Shown one piece after another: positions 1-8,399 of a DNA stretch of 64,000 bases. The stretch spans positions 27,906 through 91,905 of the forward strand of contig JAUWAC010000009.1 in NCBI GenBank assembly GCA_030602245.1. Reading direction: 5' to 3'. The notes under the pieces are model-generated. The model did no database searches and was not told where the DNA came from. It saw nothing but the letters and a program-made list of their open reading frames with translations. The translations under genes were made by a program, and so were the position numbers. Within the stretch, counting starts at the first letter, position 1. The number at the start of each line of letters is the position of its first letter. This DNA is from Marinobacterium sp. (lineage in GTDB: Bacteria; Pseudomonadota; Gammaproteobacteria; Pseudomonadales; Balneatricaceae).

Positions 1-1
1 C

Positions 2-1174
2 GAAGGCGACGGCCCCTGGGGCGACCTGCTCGATCAGCTGGCGCGCCGACACAAGCGCAGCCAGACGCGCGAGCGCGAACTGCGCGCCGTGATTACGCGG
101 TTCCAGCAATCCACCGCCGCGCTCAGTGATGCGATCGTCATCATCGACAGCCACAACAACCTCGAATGGTGGAACCGCACCGCCGTCACGTTGCTTGGCC
201 TGCAGGCGCGGGACCGCGGCAAATCGATCTTCAACCTGCTGCGCGATCCGCGCTTCATCCGCTACTACCGCAAGCTGCAGTATCAGGAGCCGCTGCAGCT
301 GATCTCGCCGGTCAATCCGGATATCCATCTGCAGTACCAGATCGACCGCTTCGGCGAGGGTGACCGCATTCTGGTGGCCCGCGACATAACCCGTCTGGTC
401 AGGCTCGAACAGACGCGACAGGACTTCGTCGCTAACGCCTCCCACGAGCTGCGCACGCCGCTGACCGTCATTCGCGGCTATCTGGAAACCTTCCTCGAGC
501 AGGAGATGCCGCGTCCGCTGCAGCGCGGTCTGTCACAGATGCAGCAACAGGCGCGCCGCATGGAAAGCCTGGTCACCGATCTGCTGTTGCTGTCTCGGCT
601 GGAATCGACCCAGCACATCAGCGATGAAGAACCGATCGGCATCCAGTCGCTGATCGCCCAGATTCACCGCGACGCGATCGACCTGTCCGGCGAGCAGGGA
701 CACCGGTTCGAGCTCGATATCGACAGCGATCACGATCTGGTCGGACAGAAGCTGGAGCTGCAGAGTGCGTTCTCCAACCTTGTCTTCAACGCCGTGCGCT
801 ACACGCCGGGGCCGGGGCTGATCGAGATCCGCTGGTATGTGGACGGCAAGGGCGGCCACTTCTCGGTGCGCGACAACGGTATCGGCATCGACCCGGTCCA
901 TATCCCGCGTCTGACCGAACGCTTCTACCGCGTCGACGAAAGCCGCTCATCGGCCAGTGGCGGTACCGGGCTTGGCCTCGCCATCGTCAAGCATGTGCTG
1001 ATGCGCCACGGCGCCCAGCTCACCATCGAAAGCCGCAGCGGCAAGGGCAGCACCTTCAGCTGCCACTTCCCGCGGGATGCGATTCGCCGCCTCAACGACG
1101 GCGACAGCGCCGATCAGAGCCGCACCGCACGCCCCGAAGCGCCGGCTTCACCGGAGTGCTCCTCGACCCAGTAG
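2..1174 (+). CDS. phoR: PhoR-type phosphate-regulon sensor histidine kinase (5' end outside window)
   Basis: The reading frame is open from base 2, so the N-terminal membrane region lies upstream of the window; 390 residues are visible. A PAS-like segment (starting near ALSDAIVIID) is followed by the dimerisation/phospho-acceptor box FVANASHELRTPLTVI, with the phosphorylated His, then an ATPase domain with the N box (LVFNAVRYTP), G1 box (DNGIGID) and G2 box (GGTGLGLAIVKHV). This order and the H-box wording match PhoR, which phosphorylates PhoB when phosphate is scarce. PhoB would be expected just upstream and cannot be seen. The last 61 bp overlap the convergent cysZ. The kinase assignment is firm; PhoR rather than another PAS kinase is inferred from similarity. 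Confidence 0.85.
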   Translation, partial: EGDGPWGDLLDQLARRHKRSQTRERELRAVITRFQQSTAALSDAIVIIDSHNNLEWWNRTAVTLLGLQARDRGKSIFNLLRDPRFIRYYRKLQYQEPLQLISPVNPDIHLQYQIDRFGEGDRILVARDITRLVRLEQTRQDFVANASHELRTPLTVIRGYLETFLEQEMPRPLQRGLSQMQQQARRMESLVTDLLLLSRLESTQHISDEEPIGIQSLIAQIHRDAIDLSGEQGHRFELDIDSDHDLVGQKLELQSAFSNLVFNAVRYTPGPGLIEIRWYVDGKGGHFSVRDNGIGIDPVHIPRLTERFYRVDESRSSASGGTGLGLAIVKHVLMRHGAQLTIESRSGKGSTFSCHFPRDAIRRLNDGDSADQSRTARPEAPASPECSSTQ

Positions 1175-1884
1175 ATGGTCGCACCGACAACGGCAGCGGG
1201 CATGATCAGCAGGTTGACCAGCGGCACCAGCATGCCGAACTGCACCAACGACCCGAAACCGACCGCCGTCAGCCGGCGCGACTTCAGCAGCCGCTTCATC
1301 TCGGCAAAGCTGACCCGGTTGTTATCCATCGGATAGTCGCAGTACTGGATCGCCATCATCCAGGCACCGAACAGGAACCAGACCAGCGGCATCACCAGAT
1401 TGATGACCGGGATAAAGCTGAGCACCAGCAGCACCAGCACCCGCGGCAGGTAGTACATCAGTTTCGCGACCTCGCGCCCCAGCGCCCGCGGTACCATCTT
1501 CACCAGCTCGGCCCAGCCCTCGTCGGCGCTGACGGTACCGCGCAGTTCACGCTCCACCTTTTCCGACAAAAAGCCGTTGAACGGCGCCGCGATCAGATTG
1601 GCGACGATGGAGAAGCTGTAATACACCACCACCAGAATCAGCAACGCAAACAGCGGCCAGAGCAGATAGCGCAGAAACTCCAGCCAGCCCCAGTCCGGCA
1701 GCCAGGCGTTCATCATCCGGTCGATCCAGATATCGAACTGATCGACCAGCAGCCAGATCGCGCCACCGAACAGCAAAATGTTGATCACAAGTGGAATGAG
1801 TACGAAACTGCGTATACCTGGCTGGGGCAGCATCGACAGACCGCGCAGAAAATAGCCGGCACCCCGCACTGGATTGGCACTCAT
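1114..1884 (-). CDS. cysZ: Sulfate transporter CysZ
   Basis: A 256-residue integral membrane protein matching the CysZ/EI24 family, which moves sulfate into the cell for cysteine synthesis. Several hydrophobic segments are visible (around IRSFVLIPLVINILLFGG, the LLWPLFALLILVVVYYSF region and VLVLLVLSFIPVINLVMPLV), with the family-typical stretch NLIAAPFNGFLSEKVE between them. The ATG at 1884 is preceded by GAGGAGG. It is 9 bp downstream of a small membrane protein gene on the same strand, probably co-transcribed. Its 3' end overlaps the end of phoR in antisense by 61 bp. Length is normal for the family. Confidence 0.88.
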   Translation of the reverse strand: MSANPVRGAGYFLRGLSMLPQPGIRSFVLIPLVINILLFGGAIWLLVDQFDIWIDRMMNAWLPDWGWLEFLRYLLWPLFALLILVVVYYSFSIVANLIAAPFNGFLSEKVERELRGTVSADEGWAELVKMVPRALGREVAKLMYYLPRVLVLLVLSFIPVINLVMPLVWFLFGAWMMAIQYCDYPMDNNRVSFAEMKRLLKSRRLTAVGFGSLVQFGMLVPLVNLLIMPAAVVGATIYWVEEHSGEAGASGRAVRL

Positions 1885-1893
1885 TGAGCCTCC

Positions 1894-2121
1894 TCAGACC
1901 ATGAAATAAACAAGGAACCGAATCGCCACGGCCACCAGCATCAGGGTCAGGCCGGTGCGGTTGATCTTGAACTCCAGCGGCGTGAACTGAATCAGCGGCT
2001 GCCAGAACCTGAGCACGGCCTGCCAGTCCTGCGTGCGCTTGACGTACAGGCCCAGCGAGGTCAGAAACACCAGCAGGCCGCCCCAGAACAGAAACGGCTC
2101 AATCATGGCCAGATAGATCAT
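1894..2121 (-). CDS. Small membrane protein of unknown function
   Basis: A 75-residue product with two hydrophobic segments, one near the N-terminus (PFLFWGGLLVFLTSLGLYV) and one at the C-terminus (LTLMLVAVAIRFLVYFMV), separated by a short polar loop. The ATG at 2121 was chosen over an upstream in-frame start at 2169 because AGAAGGA lies six bases before it. It precedes cysZ by 9 bp on the same strand, so the two are likely one transcript. I do not recognise the family and propose no function. Confidence 0.6.
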   Translation of the reverse strand: MIYLAMIEPFLFWGGLLVFLTSLGLYVKRTQDWQAVLRFWQPLIQFTPLEFKINRTGLTLMLVAVAIRFLVYFMV

Positions 2122-2198
2122 CGGAATCCTTCTCTCAGAACGTATTAGGGACTGACACCGGGCCTTCATACCCGGTGATTCAGTTGACGGAGGTTAAC

Positions 2199-3140
2199 AT
2201 GAAAGCGATACGACTCCATGCCTTTGGCGGCCCCGAAAACCTGACGCTGGAGGCGGTCGACACGCCGACCCCGGCGCGTGGCGAGGTGCTGATTCGCAAC
2301 CGCGCCGCCGGCGTCAATCCGATCGACTGGAAGACCTGCTCCGGCGGTGGCGCCAGCGCGTTTATCGGTGAGCTGCCGTTCGTGCCGGGCTGGGAGTGTG
2401 CCGGAACCGTCGCCGCGGTGGGTGCTGGCGTCGTCGATTTCAAACCGGGCGATGAGGTGTTCGGTTTCCTGCGCTTCCCGGAAGCGGCCGGCTGTTATGC
2501 CGAGTATGTCGTCGCCCCGGCCAACCAGATCGCGCTGCGCCCGCAGCCGCTGGACGTGGTCGCCGCGGCCGGGCTCGGCCTCGCCGGCCTGACGGCGTGG
2601 CAGGCACTGCACGACAAGGCCGGGCTCAAGCCGGGCCAGCGGGTGTTGATTCTGGCTGCCTCCGGCGGCGTCGGGCATCTGGCCGTACAGCTGGCCAAAG
2701 CCGCCGGCGCCTACGTCATCGGCACGGCTTCGCACCAGAACCAGGCGTTCCTGCGCACGCTGGGCTGTGATGAAACGATCGACTATGGCAGCGAAAATCT
2801 GGCGCTGGCGGTACGCGATGTGGATATCATCATCGACGGGGTAGGCGGTGCCGCGGCCGTGGAGGCGCTGAGCTGCCTGAACTCCGATGGCATCATCGTG
2901 ACGCTGCCGTCGGTCACTGCGGCCGAGGTGATCGCCGCGGCCGAGAAGGGCGGTTATCGGGCTCTGGGGATTCGGGTCGAACCCAACGGCAGTCAGCTGG
3001 AGCAGCTCGCTGCGCTGGTCGCGGACGGCCGCCTGTCACTGACCGTTGGTGCAGTACTGCCGCTGGCACAGGCGGCACAGGCGCATCAGCAGAGCGCCAG
3101 CGGCCATCAGCGCGGCAAAATCGTGCTGCAGATCGACTGA
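2199..3140 (+). CDS. NADPH:quinone reductase-like zinc-independent MDR oxidoreductase
   Basis: A 313-residue member of the medium-chain dehydrogenase/reductase superfamily, quinone oxidoreductase-like branch. The N-terminal GroES-like domain contains NRAAGVNPIDWKTCSG and GWECAGTVAAVG; the Rossmann domain carries the nucleotide-binding motif ILAASGGVGHLAVQLAK. The structural-zinc cysteine cluster of true alcohol dehydrogenases is not seen. It probably reduces quinones or enones with NADPH; the substrate is unknown. The start at 2199 is set by the GGAGGT sequence five bases upstream; an in-frame ATG at 2175 lacks one. It is transcribed divergently from the small membrane protein/cysZ pair. Confidence 0.85.
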   Translation: MKAIRLHAFGGPENLTLEAVDTPTPARGEVLIRNRAAGVNPIDWKTCSGGGASAFIGELPFVPGWECAGTVAAVGAGVVDFKPGDEVFGFLRFPEAAGCYAEYVVAPANQIALRPQPLDVVAAAGLGLAGLTAWQALHDKAGLKPGQRVLILAASGGVGHLAVQLAKAAGAYVIGTASHQNQAFLRTLGCDETIDYGSENLALAVRDVDIIIDGVGGAAAVEALSCLNSDGIIVTLPSVTAAEVIAAAEKGGYRALGIRVEPNGSQLEQLAALVADGRLSLTVGAVLPLAQAAQAHQQSASGHQRGKIVLQID

Positions 3141-3144
3141 AACC

Positions 3145-3609
3145 TCAGTGCGCGGCGCTGTCGGCAGCGACGGCGCCGTCTGCCGCCGAACAGAAATACT
3201 GCTGTTGACGCAGCAACAGGCGACAGCCCTCACCGCGAATATCCTGTCCCCAGCAGGTGTCACGCGCCCAGCTCTTGTCCTCTTCGCTCGGCTCCTCACG
3301 GTAGGGCGGCACCCCCTCACAGAACGCCGGCGCCGGGCGCGCCGTCTCCAGACAGGCATCGAGGAAGCGACCGTACTTCACCGTGCAGCTGAAGCCGCTG
3401 CACTGACTGTCGAAATCGCTCAGCGCCTTGTCAAGACAGGCCTGCTGGTCGTGTGTCTGGCCAAATTCGAGGCCGGCGCTACGAAACCGCTCGGCCTCCT
3501 CGGCACGCTCGGCATTGAACTCGGCCAGCCACTCATCCTTCTGCGACCAGAACCAGCCACCGGCGACGAGGGCCAGCAGCAGACAGGCCAGCAGGATTTT
3601 CTTCCACAT
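3145..3609 (-). CDS. Cysteine-containing exported or membrane-anchored hypothetical protein
   Basis: A 154-residue protein starting MWKKILLACLLLALVAGG, a signal peptide or N-terminal anchor, followed by a charged mature part with eight cysteines (for example DSQCSGFSCTVKYGRFLDAC). This suggests a disulfide-bonded periplasmic protein. The start at 3609 was preferred to a longer upstream frame because the extension is low-complexity and the hydrophobic leader begins here. It is the last gene of a minus-strand group with a small membrane protein and a DUF416 protein. It ends only 4 bp from the convergent oxidoreductase gene. Family not recognised. Confidence 0.6.
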   Translation of the reverse strand: MWKKILLACLLLALVAGGWFWSQKDEWLAEFNAERAEEAERFRSAGLEFGQTHDQQACLDKALSDFDSQCSGFSCTVKYGRFLDACLETARPAPAFCEGVPPYREEPSEEDKSWARDTCWGQDIRGEGCRLLLRQQQYFCSAADGAVAADSAAH

Positions 3610-3625
3610 AGAGACTCCGAACAGA

Positions 3626-3889
3626 TCAGCCGCGGCCGCGATAGAGGCCGACGAGACAGAACAGCAGGCCCAGTACCGACAACAGCATGAAGCCATTGAC
3701 GAACAACGGGTGGCGCTGCATGTAGGGGATAACGGAATAGTCGCCGCTGCTTTCGCACCGGCTTGCGCTGTAATTCCACGCGCCACCGCCGTCGAGGCAG
3801 CTGTCAACGGCGGAAAGCTCGACCATATAGGCGGTCATCAGCGCCAGCGGCGGCAGAATCAGCAGTAACAGTCCGACACGCAGTATCAT
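3626..3889 (-). CDS. Small two-helix membrane protein of unknown function
   Basis: An 87-residue protein with an N-terminal hydrophobic segment (VGLLLLILPPLALMTAYMV), a short loop with two cysteines (VDSCLDGGGAWNYSASRCES) and a second hydrophobic segment near the C-terminus (NGFMLLSVLGLLFCLVGLY). The loop is probably periplasmic and could form a disulfide. Its start overlaps the stop of the DUF416 gene by one base, so it is translationally linked to it. Function unknown. Confidence 0.6.
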   Translation of the reverse strand: MILRVGLLLLILPPLALMTAYMVELSAVDSCLDGGGAWNYSASRCESSGDYSVIPYMQRHPLFVNGFMLLSVLGLLFCLVGLYRGRG

Positions 3890-4497
3890 CAGGCGTCTTC
3901 ACCACTGATGCCGATATTGCTGACGCCTTCGTTCTCGGCCAGCGTGCGCAGCTCGGCGATAAAGCCCGGGTTGGGCTGGCGCTGACCGCGCAGCCGGTCG
4001 ATGACCTCTTCGCGGAACGCATCCTCGTCCAGCATCAGATCGTGCGTGTTGATGAAGCGCACCAGCTCCTCATCCGACATCTGATCGTTGGCTTCGCTGA
4101 CTTCGATGAAGGTGGCCACGCATTCCCGGGACAGATTCGCTACCTCGACCGCTTCCGCCATGTCGCCTTCGATCACACAGGTCAGCGTGGAGTAGAGGGC
4201 AACGACGGCGTCATACGCCGGCATGGCACCGTACATGTCGTATTCGTCCAGATCCGGGATATTCGCCTCGACATTGTCGAGCTGCACCTCGGCGTTGAGT
4301 CTGGCACCGCTGCCGGCGAGCTGGTTCCAGACCCCATCGAGGATGGTGCGCAGCTGCCGGTAATCGCCGAACCCGACCAGTCGCGAGAACAGCTGGTAGT
4401 TCGGGAACATGCGCTCGGTCAGTGCGGCGCTGAACGCCACCAGCTGCCAGCCGTCGAGCCCCTTGAGCTGTTTCTCCATTTGCAGCATTTCGGTCAT
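3889..4497 (-). CDS. DUF416 / YjaG-family protein
   Basis: A 202-residue soluble, acidic protein resembling E. coli YjaG (DUF416). The family-typical opening, roughly [20 protein letters not shown] then RMFPNYQLF, is clear, and the central part with [20 protein letters not shown] also fits. No biochemical role is established for the family. It is the first gene of a three-gene minus-strand group ending at 3145. A 154-bp gap separates it from the divergent LOG-family gene and must contain both promoters. Confidence 0.85.
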   Translation of the reverse strand: MTEMLQMEKQLKGLDGWQLVAFSAALTERMFPNYQLFSRLVGFGDYRQLRTILDGVWNQLAGSGARLNAEVQLDNVEANIPDLDEYDMYGAMPAYDAVVALYSTLTCVIEGDMAEAVEVANLSRECVATFIEVSEANDQMSDEELVRFINTHDLMLDEDAFREEVIDRLRGQRQPNPGFIAELRTLAENEGVSNIGISGEDA

Positions 4498-4651
4498 CGT
4501 CAGATCTCCGGTCGGATCGGGTACAGTCAGGCGCCTATTGTACGGCCTGACAGCATCGATCTGTAGTCAAAACGGGGTTCCGATGGCAACATCTTGGCAC
4601 ACGGGGTACCAACCCGCGCAACGCACAACCACTCGTTCTCAGGGAGCAGCC

Positions 4652-5239
4652 ATGTCCGACACCCTTCGACTCTGCGTTTACTGTGGCTCCAGCATGGGCC
4701 TGGAGCCGGCTTACGAGCGGGTCGCCCGCGCGCTGGGCCAGCGTCTGGCCGCGGCGGGGATCGGGCTGGTGTACGGCGGTGGCTCGGTGGGGCTGATGGG
4801 GGCCGTCGCCGACGGCGCACTGGCGGCCGAGGGCGAGGTGATCGGCATTATCCCCGAGAGTCTGGCCCGGGCCGAAGTGGCCCATGCCGGGCTGACACAG
4901 CTGGAAGTGGTGCCCGACATGCATACCCGCAAGGCGCGCATGGCCGCGCTGTCGCACGGATTCATCGCGCTGCCGGGCGGCATCGGCACGCTGGAGGAGC
5001 TGTTCGAAACCTGGACCTGGGCCCAGCTCGGCTATCACGCCAAACCGATCGGCCTGCTCGATGTGGACGGCTTCTACCAGCCGCTGCTGCAGTTTCTCGA
5101 ACACACCCTGAAACAGGGTTTCATTCGTCAGAGCTGCCGTGACCTGCTGTACGTGGAGCAGGACGCACCGGCACTGCTCAAGCGCCTGCAGGCCGCGATC
5201 GGCGCCGGTGCCAGCGGCTTCGACGCCACGCCGATCTGA
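4652..5239 (+). CDS. LOG-family protein (TIGR00730 Rossmann fold; nucleotide 5'-monophosphate phosphoribohydrolase type)
   Basis: A 195-residue protein with the LOG-family hallmarks: N-terminal [11 protein letters not shown], a glycine-rich loop [18 protein letters not shown], and the diagnostic [12 protein letters not shown] with the catalytic Arg and Glu region. Members cleave cytokinin ribotides or related nucleoside monophosphates to free base and ribose phosphate; the bacterial physiological substrate is uncertain. The start at 4652 was chosen because the upstream frame (from 4409) runs antisense into the DUF416 gene and GGGAG precedes this ATG. Confidence 0.88.
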   Translation: MSDTLRLCVYCGSSMGLEPAYERVARALGQRLAAAGIGLVYGGGSVGLMGAVADGALAAEGEVIGIIPESLARAEVAHAGLTQLEVVPDMHTRKARMAALSHGFIALPGGIGTLEELFETWTWAQLGYHAKPIGLLDVDGFYQPLLQFLEHTLKQGFIRQSCRDLLYVEQDAPALLKRLQAAIGAGASGFDATPI

Positions 5240-5328
5240 CCGCGGATCGGCTGCGCGGGCTGGTAATTGCTGGTCGCTTTTCGTACTCTCGAAACCTTGT
5301 TTGAAACACTGGACGCGCGCCCACCACC

Positions 5329-6264
5329 ATGTCCCGGTCCCTGCTGCGACTCACGACGTTTCTCTGCCTGCTGCTGACCGGCACCGGGCTCCTGTCAGGC
5401 ACTGTTCAGGCGCAGACGCTGGTGATCGCTCAGGTCAGCGACCGGCCGAAAAAGGACTTCAAGCAGCTGCGCCCGATGGCGCAGCATATCGCCGCGCAAT
5501 TGGCGGAGTTCGGTTTCGATCGCGCCGAGGTTCAGCTCTATCGCAGCGCCGATGACCTGATCGCCGCCGCCCGCAGCGGTCAGGTGCACTGGATCAGCGA
5601 GACGCCGTACACCGCAGCCCGACTGGTTCGCGAAGCCAACTGCCGCGCACTCGCACAGAAATGGAAGAACGGCCAGCCGCGCTATCAGACCCTGATCTAC
5701 ACCCGCAGCGATGCACCGATCCACACCCTGTCCGATCTCATCGGCCAGCGCATCGCGTTCGAACACCCCGACTCCTTCAGCAGCTACTACCTGCCACGGC
5801 GGCTTCTGGAACAGGCGGGGCTCACGCTGTCAGCGCTTGAGCACGCCAGCGACCCGGTGCCGCCCGGCACGGTCGGCTATCTGTTCAGCCGGAACGAGAA
5901 AAACAACGCGCTCTGGGTCGACAAGGGGCTGGTTGCCGCCGGGGCGCTGAACGATGGCGACTGGGAGGCCGACACCCGGGTACCGACCGCCATTCGCGCG
6001 CGCCTGCGCGTGCTGCACCGCTCGGACTACTACCCCAGAGCGTTCGAGCTCGTCACCCCCGCCATGCCGGCGGCGGCGGCAGAGAAGATGCAGCAGCTGC
6101 TGCTGGCGATGAACAGCACCAGCCATCCGGCCCTGCTGGCCCGCTATGAGAACACTGAGGCCTTCGCCACCGTCAGCGACGACGACCGGCGCTTCCTGTC
6201 CTCGCTGACAGCGCTCGACGACACCGCTCACACAGCGGCGTCCGGGGAGGCGGCACAGCGATGA
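5329..6264 (+). CDS. PhnD-like periplasmic phosphate/phosphonate-type binding protein, probable sensor partner
   Basis: A 311-residue protein with a signal peptide (LLRLTTFLCLLLTGTGLL, cleavage probably near VQAQT) and a PhnD/SsuA/transferrin-like periplasmic binding fold: IAQVSDRPKKDFKQLRPM, WISETPYTAARLV, LIGQRIAFEHPDSFSSYYLP and a C-terminal helical lobe. No ABC permease or ATPase is nearby. Its stop overlaps the start of the GGDEF-EAL gene (ATGA), so it more likely feeds a ligand signal to that membrane enzyme than serves transport. The ligand is unknown; phosphate, phosphite, phosphonate or another small anion are candidates by family. Confidence 0.8.
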   Translation: MSRSLLRLTTFLCLLLTGTGLLSGTVQAQTLVIAQVSDRPKKDFKQLRPMAQHIAAQLAEFGFDRAEVQLYRSADDLIAAARSGQVHWISETPYTAARLVREANCRALAQKWKNGQPRYQTLIYTRSDAPIHTLSDLIGQRIAFEHPDSFSSYYLPRRLLEQAGLTLSALEHASDPVPPGTVGYLFSRNEKNNALWVDKGLVAAGALNDGDWEADTRVPTAIRARLRVLHRSDYYPRAFELVTPAMPAAAAEKMQQLLLAMNSTSHPALLARYENTEAFATVSDDDRRFLSSLTALDDTAHTAASGEAAQR

Positions 6265-8399
6265 AGCGGCATTTCTCGGTCATCACCCGACTGTCCCTGC
6301 TGCTGACGCTGCTCGCAGCCCTGATCATGCTGGCGCTGATGATGGCGGTGGATGACTCGCTGAAACGGTTTCAGCAGAACTCGGTCGAAACCGATCAGGC
6401 GTACATGGCGCGCATCATGCGCAACCAGCTTGAACATGACGCCTTGCTGCTGGTGCGGGCACTGGGTGACAACCTCGGCGTCGAGATCTACAACCGCGAC
6501 CTGAGTGCGATCGGGCAGGCGTTCGAGCGTCTGGATCAGACCCGCGCTCTGCTCTACTTCTTCATCTACGATCGCGACGGCCTGATCATCCATGACGGCA
6601 GCGCCTCGGTACAGCGCTTCGGCGCGCCGGTACGCGAGCACACCCCCACCGACCTTCGTACCGGCATGAGCGAACATCTGCTCTGGCAGCAGGACCAGCT
6701 GCACCTGAACACGCAGGTCAGCGTCGGTGCCGAGCCGCTGGCCGGCATCGCCGTTGGCTTCGATTACTCGCAGGCGATGGCCAGCGTGCGCGCCGAAGCC
6801 GCCGCCCTCGAACATGACGAGCAGGGCCTGTTTCAGGATCTGCGCCAGGCGATTCTGATCACCTTCGTGCTTCTGCTGCCGATCTGCATGCTCAGTGCGC
6901 GCTGGCTCACCCGCGCCCTGCTCAGCCCGCTGCAGACGCTGACCGAGCGCAGCGTGCGCTATGCCGACGGCGAGCGCGAACTCAGCTTCGAGCTGCACCG
7001 CGACGATGAGCTCGGCCGCCTCGGCAGCGCGCTGGAACGGATGCGTCAGGCACTGGAACAGAGCCACCATCAGGTCCACCAGATGGCATACGAGGACGCC
7101 GTCACCGGCCTGCCGAACCGGCGCTGGTTCCAGCACAAGCTCAACGAGGTGATGCACCGCTGCGCCAGCGTCGACAGCCGCTTTGCCGTGCTGTTCATCG
7201 ATCTGGACCACTTCAAGCAGGTCAACGACACGGCGGGGCATGAGCGCGGCGATCATCTGCTGCGCGAAGTCTCACGGCGTCTGCGCGCGACGCTCAACGC
7301 ACAGCACAACCGCCGGGGTCCGGAGCCGTTGCTGGCACGCCTCGGCGGCGACGAATTCGTCATCCTGCTGCCCGGCATCCAGACCTCGGAAGAGGGCGCC
7401 GATACCGCCCGCGCCCTGGCCGCGGCGCTGGCCAGCCCGTTCCTGCTCAACGGGCAGTACTTCTCCATCTCCTGCAGCATCGGTATCACCGTGTATCCGG
7501 ACGATGGTGTCAGCGCCAGCGAGATTCTCAAACACGCCGATATCGCCATGTACTCGGCCAAGCAGCACGGCCGCAACCAGTTTGCGTTCTTCCAGCGCGG
7601 CATGACCGAAGACCTGCGCGAACGGCTCGAGATCCAGCAGGGGATTCGTGATGCGATCGACGCAGACCACCTGTTCCTCGAATACCAGCCGATCTTCGAT
7701 CTGCAGAGCGGGCGCATGCGCTGTGCCGAAGCGCTGCTGCGCTGGCAGCACCCGGAGCAGGGGCTGATCTCGCCGGCGCGCTTCATCCCGATCATCGAGG
7801 AGTCTGACCTGATTGAGGACGTGACGCGCTGGGTCGCACGACGGGCGATGCGCGATCTCAAACCGCTGCTCGAACGGGACCCGGCATTCAGCGTGTCGAT
7901 CAACATCTCCGGTGCCGCGGTACACCAGCTCGAACTCTGCGACCATATCTGTCAGCTCAAGGAAGCGCACAGCCTGCCGGATGGCAGCCTCTGCATCGAG
8001 CTGACCGAAACCAGCATGATCAGCCACCTCGAGCGCAGCGAAACAGCACTGCGGCGCTGGAAGGCGGCCGGAATCGAGATCTGGGTCGACGATTTCGGCA
8101 CCGGCTATTCGTCGCTGGCCTACCTCAACAGCCTCTCCATCGACGGCCTCAAAATCGATCGCTCATTTGTCCACAACCTGATCGACGGCCATTCCAAGCC
8201 GCTGATCGACGCGATGGTCGCACTGGCCGACTCGCTGTCGATCGAAACCGTTGCCGAAGGGGTCGAAACCGAACAGCAACGGGAAACACTCACGCGCATG
8301 GGCGTTACCTTCGGGCAGGGTTTCGGGCTGGCGCGACCGATGCGGATTGAACAACTCAGCGAGCAGCTGGTCCGCTTGCGGGAGACGATGGACGTATGA
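6261..8399 (+). CDS. Membrane HAMP-GGDEF-EAL c-di-GMP enzyme
   Basis: A 712-residue protein with an N-terminal transmembrane helix (LLLTLLAALIMLALMMAV), a periplasmic region of about 150 residues, a second helix (LITFVLLLPICMLSARWL) and a HAMP linker. The GGDEF domain has its motif intact at residues 362-366, and the EAL domain starts its motif at residue 490. The EAL side keeps the usual residues: SINISG, ELTET, DDFGTGYSSL, LKIDRSFV, AEGVETE. No RxxD inhibitory site stands five residues before GGDEF. The protein may synthesise or degrade c-di-GMP, or do both. The adjacent binding protein and barrel suggest that its periplasmic domain reads an external signal. Confidence 0.92.
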   Translation: MKRHFSVITRLSLLLTLLAALIMLALMMAVDDSLKRFQQNSVETDQAYMARIMRNQLEHDALLLVRALGDNLGVEIYNRDLSAIGQAFERLDQTRALLYFFIYDRDGLIIHDGSASVQRFGAPVREHTPTDLRTGMSEHLLWQQDQLHLNTQVSVGAEPLAGIAVGFDYSQAMASVRAEAAALEHDEQGLFQDLRQAILITFVLLLPICMLSARWLTRALLSPLQTLTERSVRYADGERELSFELHRDDELGRLGSALERMRQALEQSHHQVHQMAYEDAVTGLPNRRWFQHKLNEVMHRCASVDSRFAVLFIDLDHFKQVNDTAGHERGDHLLREVSRRLRATLNAQHNRRGPEPLLARLGGDEFVILLPGIQTSEEGADTARALAAALASPFLLNGQYFSISCSIGITVYPDDGVSASEILKHADIAMYSAKQHGRNQFAFFQRGMTEDLRERLEIQQGIRDAIDADHLFLEYQPIFDLQSGRMRCAEALLRWQHPEQGLISPARFIPIIEESDLIEDVTRWVARRAMRDLKPLLERDPAFSVSINISGAAVHQLELCDHICQLKEAHSLPDGSLCIELTETSMISHLERSETALRRWKAAGIEIWVDDFGTGYSSLAYLNSLSIDGLKIDRSFVHNLIDGHSKPLIDAMVALADSLSIETVAEGVETEQQRETLTRMGVTFGQGFGLARPMRIEQLSEQLVRLRETMDV

